Below are positions 58,022 through 64,000 of a stretch of 64,000 bases of DNA, piece after piece. The position numbers and the translations under genes were made by a program. Within the stretch, counting starts at the first letter, position 1. Each line of letters begins with the position of its first letter. The notes below the pieces were generated by a model, which saw nothing but the letters and a program-made list of their open reading frames with translations, searched no databases and was not told the DNA's origin. The DNA is taken from assembly GCA_963780715.1 (NCBI GenBank), contig CAWADK010000017.1:62001-126000 (forward strand), in the 5' to 3' direction. This DNA comes from JALORV01 sp963780715. GTDB taxonomy: Bacteria; Pseudomonadota; Gammaproteobacteria; Burkholderiales; Burkholderiaceae_F.

Positions 58022-60022
58022 TCAGTCGCCGCGGATGTGCTTCAGGGCTTCGGCCGCAGATTCGTAGATGTGGGGCGCAACATCGCGCCGCATCAGGGCC
58101 TTGCCGAGCTTGGCCCGCAGGAACCCCGATGTGGTGTAGCGGCTGACGCCGAAGTAGTACTGCTCCACCAGCTGGTGAACCATGGCCGCGTATTCGTCAG
58201 CGACCTCGGGCGCCAGGTCGAAGTTGTCGTAGTTGACGATGCCATAGACCTTGTGTCCGATCTCGTCGAGCCGCTTTTTGATCTCGGCCAGCACGGCGGC
58301 TACGTCGGCCGAGGTCCTCACTGACAGCCGCTCGAAGTTGAGGAACAGGACGTTATGTTCCTCGTCGTACGACAGTCGCTGCGCTAGCGGAATCGCCAGC
58401 ATCCGCTCACGCAGGTTCATCGGCCCGTCGCCGAAGATCGCCTCGTCCATGTTGACCGGGTCGCGCGGAATCAGCGGCTTGAAGTCCATGCGCGCGAGGA
58501 TGTCGCGTTCGATGTCCACGCCGGGCGCAATCTCGGTCAGCTCCAGGCCCGCGTCGCCCAGCCGGAACACGCAGCGCTCAGTGATGTAGAGCGCCGGCTG
58601 GCCTCGACGCCGCGCCTCGGCTCCGGAGTACGTGCGGTGCTCGACCTGCTCGACGAATTTCTTCGGACCGATGTCGTTCAGCAGCTTCAACCGACCCCCT
58701 TCGAGCCGGACCTGCAGGTCGCCGGCAGTGAAGGTGCCGACGAAGACGACCCGCTTGGCCGACTGCGAGATGTTGATGAAGCCGCCGGCGCCGGCCAGCC
58801 GCGGCCCGAACTTGCTGACGTTGAGATTGCCCTCGCGGTCGGCCTGCGCCAGGCCCAGGAACGCGAGATCGAGCCCACCGCCATCGTAGAAGTCGAACTG
58901 GTACGGCTGGTCGATGATCGCCTGCGTATTGACGGCCGCGCCGAAGTTGAGGCCCGAGGCCGGAATGCCGCCGACGACGCCAGGCTCGGCCGTCAGTGTG
59001 AGCAGGTCAATGACCTTCTCTTCGGTCGCCACGCCGGCGACACCCTCCGGCATGCCGATGCCGAGATTGACGACGCTGTTGGCCTGCAGCTCGAGCGCCG
59101 CACGACGCGCAATGATCTTGCGTTCGCTCATCGGCATCGGCGCCAGTGAACTGACGGGCACCCGGATTTCGCCGGCGAAGCCCGGGTTGTACTGCTCGAC
59201 GAAGGTCTGCATGTGGTACTCGGGCTTTTCCGCCACCACGATGCAGTCGACCAGCACGCCCGGTATCTTGACGTGCCGCGGATTCAGCGACCCGCGCTCG
59301 GCGATGCGTTCGACCTGCACGATGACGATGCCGCCGGAGTTGCGCGCCGCCATCGCGATGGCGAGTCCTTCCAGCGTCAGCGCCTCGCGCTCCATCGTGA
59401 TGTTGCCGTCCTGATCGGCGGTCGTGCCGCGGACGATTCCGACGTGGATCGGGAACGCCTTGTAGAACAGGTACTCCTGCCCGCCGATCGTCATCAGCTC
59501 GACGACGTCTTCCGTGGTGCGCTCGTTGATCTTGCCGCCGCCGTGGCGCGGATCGACGAAAGTGCCGAGCCCGATCTTCGACAGATGTCCAGGCTTGCCG
59601 GCGGCGATGTCGCGGAACAAGTGGGTAATGACGCCCTGCGGCAGGTTGTAAGCCTCGATGCGGTTGGCGACGGCAAGCGCCTGCAGCTTGGGCACCAGCC
59701 CCCAGTGGCCGCCGATCACGCGCCTGACCAGGCCCGGATAACCGAGGTGGTTGAGCCCGCGCTCCTTGCCGTCGCCCTGTCCGGCCGCGTAGACCAGCGT
59801 CAGGCCTTCCGGCCGGCCGACACCGTCCGGGTCCTTTTCGCTGGACTCGACGAAGCGCTGCTCGAGTGCGACGGCGATGTTCTCGGGGAAGCCGATCCCG
59901 ACAAAACCGGTCGTGGCAAGCGTGTCGCCATCGTGGATCAGCTGCACCGCTTCGCGCGCGGTGACGATCTTGCCCTTCTCGAAACTCTTGAGGCCCTGCA
60001 GCAGTTCGCGTCCACGCCTCAT
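58022..60022 (-). CDS. acyl-CoA:acetate/3-ketoacid CoA-transferase family protein with C-terminal extension
   Basis: A 666-residue protein. Residues 1-~525 have the fused alpha-beta layout of propionate/acetate CoA-transferases: DGDTLATTGFVGIGFPE, GLGTFVDPRHGGGKIN, VNLGIGMPEGVA and the catalytic glutamate in TAEPGVVGGIPASG. It would transfer CoA between short carboxylic acids. A further ~140 residues (MLAIPLAQRLSYDEEHNVLF and beyond) are not part of the usual enzyme (about 520-530 residues) and have an alpha/beta, STAS-like alternation; their role is unknown. It is convergent with the acetyltransferase gene. Confidence 0.87.
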   Translation of the reverse strand: MRRGRELLQGLKSFEKGKIVTAREAVQLIHDGDTLATTGFVGIGFPENIAVALEQRFVESSEKDPDGVGRPEGLTLVYAAGQGDGKERGLNHLGYPGLVRRVIGGHWGLVPKLQALAVANRIEAYNLPQGVITHLFRDIAAGKPGHLSKIGLGTFVDPRHGGGKINERTTEDVVELMTIGGQEYLFYKAFPIHVGIVRGTTADQDGNITMEREALTLEGLAIAMAARNSGGIVIVQVERIAERGSLNPRHVKIPGVLVDCIVVAEKPEYHMQTFVEQYNPGFAGEIRVPVSSLAPMPMSERKIIARRAALELQANSVVNLGIGMPEGVAGVATEEKVIDLLTLTAEPGVVGGIPASGLNFGAAVNTQAIIDQPYQFDFYDGGGLDLAFLGLAQADREGNLNVSKFGPRLAGAGGFINISQSAKRVVFVGTFTAGDLQVRLEGGRLKLLNDIGPKKFVEQVEHRTYSGAEARRRGQPALYITERCVFRLGDAGLELTEIAPGVDIERDILARMDFKPLIPRDPVNMDEAIFGDGPMNLRERMLAIPLAQRLSYDEEHNVLFLNFERLSVRTSADVAAVLAEIKKRLDEIGHKVYGIVNYDNFDLAPEVADEYAAMVHQLVEQYYFGVSRYTTSGFLRAKLGKALMRRDVAPHIYESAAEALKHIRGD

Positions 60023-60175
60023 GGCGTCCCCCTTGTCTGATGACCCGCCGTCGGTCGGCGCCGTGCCGCCGGACCGCGCACTTTAGTCATCCGATTGGAC
60101 TCTTGTCACGAAATGCCGCGTTCTTGCACAGTAAAGTGCATACATCCACTCGCTGCGATCCTGCGAGGGTGCCAC

Positions 60176-60640
60176 ATGCGAATGACCAGCGTCCGCTGTC
60201 TGCAAGCCGCGTTGCCCGCCCTCCTGGGGGCCTTGGCAACCGTGCTGTGCACGGCGGCATCGGCGCAGATCCGCTTCGATGCCGTCCCGGAATCCGTACT
60301 GCGCCCGTACTCGGCCCGCGACCTTGGTGCCGCTCCCCGCTCTGACGCACCGATCCGTGGCGGGCACGCGCTGCCCACCGCTGCGCCGCGGTCGCGCGAC
60401 TACAGCTGGCTGGGCGGGGCGCTGCAGGTCGAGTCGGCGCGCATGACCGACGATGGACGGTATACCCGTCCCAAGGTCATCATCGGCCTGCCGTCGGAGT
60501 CGATGAAGGGATGGATGAACTCGGCCGGTTTTTCAGCCGAGCAATGCCTGCTGCCGATGGTGCGGGCGCGGGCGCGTCTCAACGCCGAGGGTGAGGCCAG
60601 CGGAGCGATGTGGTTGTACGCCCGCTGCACATTCCAGTAG
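60176..60640 (+). CDS. secreted protein of unknown function
   Basis: A 154-residue protein from ATG 60176 (a second ATG two codons later is equally possible). The N-terminus is a signal peptide (CLQAALPALLGALATVLCTA ending AASAQ). The mature part has no recognised domain; it contains four-odd cysteines in total, a WLGGALQVESARM stretch and the C-terminal AMWLYARCTFQ. It may be a small periplasmic or secreted protein. It stands alone between the CoA-transferase and SDR genes. Confidence 0.65.
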   Translation: MRMTSVRCLQAALPALLGALATVLCTAASAQIRFDAVPESVLRPYSARDLGAAPRSDAPIRGGHALPTAAPRSRDYSWLGGALQVESARMTDDGRYTRPKVIIGLPSESMKGWMNSAGFSAEQCLLPMVRARARLNAEGEASGAMWLYARCTFQ

Positions 60641-60704
60641 TCCACGGCCGGGTGCGAACGCACCCGCTCCTCTAAACTCCTTCGTTTCGAGCGGGGGAGC
60701 CACC

Positions 60705-61469
60705 ATGCAGATCAACAGTAATGTCTTCATCGTCACCGGCGGTGCATCCGGTCTCGGCGGCGCGACTTCGCGCATGCTGGCCGCGCAGGGCGGCAAGGTT
60801 GTCATCGCCGACGTCCAGGCCGAGCGCGGTGAGGCGCTCGCGCGCGAACTCGGCACTGCTACGCGCTTCGTCAAGTGCGATGTCTCCAGCGAGGCCGACG
60901 GCCGCGCCGCTGTTGAAGCCGCGCTCGCCATGGGCCCACTGCGGGGCCTCGTCAACTGCGCCGGCATTGCGGTCGGCGAAAAGACGATCGGCAAGGAAGG
61001 TCCGCATGCGCTGGCATCGTTTGCGCGTGTCATTGGCATCAACCTGATCGGCACCTTCAACATGATCCGTCTCGCCGCCGATGCCATGTCGAAGCAGGAA
61101 CCCACGGCTGACGGCGAACGCGGCGTGCTGGTCAACACGGCGTCGGTCGCCGCGTTCGACGGCCAGATCGGGCAGGCGGCGTACTCCGCTTCGAAGGGCG
61201 GCGTCGTCGGCATGACGCTGCCGATCGCACGCGACCTTTCGCGCAGCGGAATCCGCTGCGTGACGATCGCTCCGGGCCTGTTTGCCACGCCGATGCTGCT
61301 TGGCATGCCGCAGGAGTTGCAGGACTCCCTGGGCAAGCAGGTGCCGTTTCCCTCGCGCCTGGGCAAACCGGACGAATATGCGGCGCTGGTGCGGCACATC
61401 GTCGAGAACGTGATGCTAAATGGCGAAACGATCCGCCTCGACGGCGCGATCCGCATGCAGCCGAAGTAA
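60705..61469 (+). CDS. short-chain dehydrogenase/reductase, 3-hydroxyacyl-CoA dehydrogenase type
   Basis: A 254-residue classical SDR. NAD-binding TGGASGLGGATSRML, then NCAGIA, the catalytic Ser region VNTASVAAFDGQIG and YSASKGG with Tyr/Lys, and APGLFATPMLLGMP. It resembles type II 3-hydroxyacyl-CoA dehydrogenases (HSD17B10-like) in the QIGQAAYSASKGGVVGMTLP block and in the extra ~6-residue insert before it (EPTADGERGV). Likely role is beta-oxidation of branched or short acyl-CoAs. GGGGGAG precedes ATG 60705. Confidence 0.9.
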   Translation: MQINSNVFIVTGGASGLGGATSRMLAAQGGKVVIADVQAERGEALARELGTATRFVKCDVSSEADGRAAVEAALAMGPLRGLVNCAGIAVGEKTIGKEGPHALASFARVIGINLIGTFNMIRLAADAMSKQEPTADGERGVLVNTASVAAFDGQIGQAAYSASKGGVVGMTLPIARDLSRSGIRCVTIAPGLFATPMLLGMPQELQDSLGKQVPFPSRLGKPDEYAALVRHIVENVMLNGETIRLDGAIRMQPK

Positions 61470-61485
61470 GGCGAGGAACATCGCC

Positions 61486-63270
61486 ATGGTGTCTGCAATG
61501 TTGGCACTCTCCCGTACTGCCGTTGCACTCGCCGTTGCGCTGCTCGCCGCCTGCGCCACGGCGCCGGACCGCCCCTCGCAGCCCGAGCCGTCGTCGACCT
61601 TCCGCGCCGGGCTCGCGACGTCGACCGCGCAGCGACACATGGCGGCGTCGGCGAATCCGCTCGCGACCCAGGCCGGGCTCGACATACTGCGCGCTGGCGG
61701 CAGCGCGGTCGATGCGGCCATCACGATCCAGCTGGTGCTGGCACTCGTCGAACCGCAGAGTTCGGGACTGGGTGGCGGTGCATTCCTGCTGCACTGGGAC
61801 GGCCGGCAGGTCGTGGCTTTCGACGGCCGCGAGACCGCGCCCATGGGTGTCGATGAGCGTCTCTTCCTGGCGGCCGACGGCAAGCCCATGGCCTTTTACG
61901 ATGCCGTCGTCGGTGGGCGCGCCGTGGGCACACCGGGTGCAGTTCGACTGCTGGAAACGGCGCACCGTCGGTACGGCAAGTTGCCGTGGGCGCGTCTGTT
62001 CGAACCTGCCATCCGGCTGTCGGAGCAAGGTTTCCCGCTGTCGCCGCGCCTGCACAGTCAGCTCGCCGCCGAGAAATATCTCAGGAACGACCGCGCGGCC
62101 GCCGCGTATTTCTACAACGCCGATGGCGCGCCCAGGGCGATCGGCAGTCCGATCCGCAATCCCGAGTTCGCCGCGACGCTGCGCGCACTCGCCATCGGCG
62201 GAGCCGACGCCTTCTACTCGGGCCCGATCGCGGCCGCCGTCGTGCAGGCAGTGCGGTCTCATCCGAACGCCGGCCACCTCGCGGCCTCGGACCTCGCCGC
62301 GTACCGGGTCAGGCAGCGCGAAGCCATCTGCACCGACTACAAGGCGTGGCGCGTGTGCGGCATGCCGCCGCCCTCCTCGGGCGGCATCGCAGTGGCACAG
62401 ATGCTCGGCATCTTCACGCACCGGAACATCGCGGTCTTTCCGCCGGACGGCGCGACGACGCCTGAACCGCGCGCCGAGGCGGTGCATCTGTTTTCCGAAG
62501 CGGGGCGGCTCGCCTTCGCCGACCGGGCGCTCTACGTCGCCGACAGCGACTTCGTGCCGGTCAACGTCGCCGGCCTGCTCGACCCCGCGTACCTCAAGCA
62601 ACGCGCGCAGCTAATCGGTCCGCGCAGCATGGGCACGGCGCCGCCGGGCCTGCCGCCAGGCAGCAGCGTGGCGTGGGCGCCTGATCCTTCGCCGATGAAG
62701 GTAGCGACATCGCATATCTCGATCGTGGACGGCGACGGCAACGCGGTATCAATGACGACGACGATCGAGGACGCCTTCGGCGCCCGCGTGATGGTGCGCG
62801 GATTCCTGCTGAACAACCAGCTGACGGACTTTTCCTTCGTGCCCGTCGTCGACGGCAAGCCGGTGGCGAACCGCGTGCAGCCGGGCAAACGCCCGCGCAG
62901 TTCGATGGCGCCGACGCTGGTGTTCGATCGCGCCAGCGGCGCACTGGTGGCGACGCTGGGATCGCCGGGCGGCTCGCAGATCATCGGCTACGTCGGCAAG
63001 ACGCTGGTCGGCGTCCTCGACTGGCACCTCGACATCCAGCAGGCGATCGCACTGCCGAACTTCGGTTCACGCAACGGACCCACCGAGCTGGAGAAAGGGC
63101 GCTTCGGCGCCGGCGTCGTCGAGGCACTGAAAGCGCGCGGGCATGACATCCGCGAGATCGACATGGCCAGTGGCCTGCAGGGCATCGTTCGCGTGCGCCT
63201 GCCGGATGGGCGGCCCGGGTGGGCCGGCGGTGCCGACCCGCGCCGCGAAGGTGTCGCACTGGGCGACTGA
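61486..63270 (+). CDS. ggt: gamma-glutamyltransferase
   Basis: A 594-residue Ntn-hydrolase precursor that cleaves and transfers the gamma-glutamyl group of glutathione. The N-terminus is a lipoprotein-type signal with a lipobox (ALLAACATAP). The large subunit has GGSAVDAAITIQLVLALVEPQ and GLGGGAFLLHWDG; autocleavage would occur before Thr408 in ATSHISIVDGDGNAVSMT, and the small subunit carries LGSPGGSQIIG. AGGA lies eight bases before ATG 61486; the gene follows the SDR by 16 bases and may share its transcript. Confidence 0.93.
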   Translation: MVSAMLALSRTAVALAVALLAACATAPDRPSQPEPSSTFRAGLATSTAQRHMAASANPLATQAGLDILRAGGSAVDAAITIQLVLALVEPQSSGLGGGAFLLHWDGRQVVAFDGRETAPMGVDERLFLAADGKPMAFYDAVVGGRAVGTPGAVRLLETAHRRYGKLPWARLFEPAIRLSEQGFPLSPRLHSQLAAEKYLRNDRAAAAYFYNADGAPRAIGSPIRNPEFAATLRALAIGGADAFYSGPIAAAVVQAVRSHPNAGHLAASDLAAYRVRQREAICTDYKAWRVCGMPPPSSGGIAVAQMLGIFTHRNIAVFPPDGATTPEPRAEAVHLFSEAGRLAFADRALYVADSDFVPVNVAGLLDPAYLKQRAQLIGPRSMGTAPPGLPPGSSVAWAPDPSPMKVATSHISIVDGDGNAVSMTTTIEDAFGARVMVRGFLLNNQLTDFSFVPVVDGKPVANRVQPGKRPRSSMAPTLVFDRASGALVATLGSPGGSQIIGYVGKTLVGVLDWHLDIQQAIALPNFGSRNGPTELEKGRFGAGVVEALKARGHDIREIDMASGLQGIVRVRLPDGRPGWAGGADPRREGVALGD

Positions 63271-63336
63271 GTCGTCGGGTCACCGCACGTTGCTAGACTG
63301 ACCGTTTTCACCCAACCACCCACAGGACGACGCGCC

Positions 63337-63843
63337 ATGACGATCAAGGTCGGAGACAAGCTGCCGGACGGCGAACTGCAGGAATTCATCGAGGTCGAGA
63401 CCGCCGGCTGTTCGCTGGGACCGAATACGTTCAAGGTCGGCGAACTGGTCAAGGGCAAGAAGATCGCGGTCTTCGGCCTGCCCGGCGCCTACACGCCGAC
63501 GTGTTCAGCCAAGCACGTACCCGGGTACGTCGCGTTGTACGAGAAGCTGAAGGCCAAGGGCGTCGACGAGATCTGGTGCCTGTCGGTCAACGATGCATTC
63601 GTCATGGGGGCCTGGGGCCGTGACCAGAAGGTCGGCGGCAAGGTGCGCATGATGGCCGACGGCTCGGCGGACTACACCAAGAGGCTCGGTCTCGAGCTTG
63701 ACCTAACCGCGCGCGGCATGGGCGTGCGCTGCCAGCGGTTCTCGATGCTGGTTCAGGATGGCGTCGTCAAGTCGTTGAACATCGAAGGGCCCGGCAAGTT
63801 CGAGGTCAGCGACGCCGACACGATGCTCAAGCAGCTGGGTTGA
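63337..63843 (+). CDS. peroxiredoxin, Prx5/AhpE-like (thioredoxin/glutathione peroxidase type)
   Basis: A 168-residue Prx5-family peroxiredoxin. The peroxidatic cysteine is Cys56 in FGLPGAYTPTCSAKHVPGY, the arginine partner lies in RCQRFSMLVQDG near residue 130, and Cys82/Cys131 are possible resolving cysteines. It reduces hydroperoxides in the cytoplasm; no signal peptide is seen. ACAGGACGA upstream provides the ribosome site. Stands alone, followed by a hairpin. Confidence 0.94.
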   Translation: MTIKVGDKLPDGELQEFIEVETAGCSLGPNTFKVGELVKGKKIAVFGLPGAYTPTCSAKHVPGYVALYEKLKAKGVDEIWCLSVNDAFVMGAWGRDQKVGGKVRMMADGSADYTKRLGLELDLTARGMGVRCQRFSMLVQDGVVKSLNIEGPGKFEVSDADTMLKQLG

Positions 63844-63864
63844 GCCTGCGCCGCCGGCGACGCG

Positions 63865-63893
63865 ACGCCGCCTGCGGGCGGCGTTGTTGTTTG
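63865..63893 (+). terminator. probable terminator after peroxiredoxin
   Basis: ACGCCGCC-TGCG-GGCGGCGT followed by TGTTGTTTG, a stable stem with an interrupted T-tract. The last ~100 bases of the window (63894-64000) show nothing I can support. Confidence 0.7.
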
Positions 63894-64000
63894 TGGTGAG
63901 CGCGAACCGCGCCATTGCAATCCGGTCCCAACAAGGACGCTGACTGGCCAGCCGCGGAACTGCGGGTCACGCGCGCCGCTCGTGCCGGAAATCGCGGAGG

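Overview
This is a 64 kb GC-rich chromosomal window made almost entirely of compact housekeeping operons. The gene orders rpsU-yqeY-dnaG-rpoD, radC/rpmB-rpmG, purN/ribF-ileS-lspA-coaBC-dut, clpS-clpA/cspA/icd and xseA/exbB-exbD-lpxK-trm112-kdsB-adk, with LPS, Lpt-type lipid and diderm envelope genes, point to a Gram-negative proteobacterium. I think a betaproteobacterium is most likely; that is an inference from gene order and not from a phylogenetic test. I see no phage, IS element, CRISPR array, rRNA or plasmid module.

Layout. 1-4.8 kb: a MoxR ATPase, DUF58, transglutaminase and MltB cluster (envelope/peptidoglycan). 4.9-9.1 kb (minus): a tight catabolic operon of an FAH-family hydrolase, a three-part TRAP transporter and a zeta-class maleylacetoacetate/maleylpyruvate isomerase. 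9.2-12.1 kb: divergent ferric-iron ABC permease and ATPase around a Fur-like palindrome. 12.1-19.7 kb: RhlE helicase, a tRNA with CAU anticodon (probably tRNA-Ile2) and the macromolecular synthesis operon with two hairpins between its genes. 19.7-25.7 kb: tsaD, plsY, ybaK, xerD, ogt, ispH, fkpB and radC. 26-31.3 kb: ribosomal proteins L28 and L33, a fatty-acid desaturase, an MscS channel and a joined purN-rsmB reading frame. 31.3-38.6 kb: ribF, ileS, lspA, coaBC, a small membrane protein, dut and an acyltransferase. 38.7-40.3 kb: the flavocytochrome c sulfide dehydrogenase pair fccB/fccA, which suggests sulfide oxidation. 40.4-47.2 kb: clpA, clpS, cspA, a large inverted-repeat element, icd, a secreted Ala/Pro/Lys-rich protein, DUF192 and sodB. 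47.2-57.4 kb: xseA and, divergently, exbBD-lpxK-trm112-kdsB, a peptide-type binding protein, adk and a proton pyrophosphatase. 57.5-64 kb: acetyltransferase, CoA-transferase, a secreted unknown, an SDR dehydrogenase, gamma-glutamyltransferase and a peroxiredoxin.

The most unusual items are: a membrane pyrophosphatase that carries a C-terminal OmpA-like peptidoglycan-binding domain and is followed by a second small membrane OmpA-like protein; a roughly 400 bp composite inverted repeat filling the gap between cspA and icd, with a related repeat unit near 38.65 kb; a four-cysteine cluster in the C-terminal domain of the iron ABC ATPase; and several structured mRNA leaders.

A caution for any reader: four genes (mltB, maiA, ileS, lpxK) are broken by single-base changes, and in every case removing one base restores a family-typical protein. 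The purN-rsmB joining fits the same pattern. This looks like insertion-type sequencing error and not gene decay, so these genes are annotated over their repaired spans.
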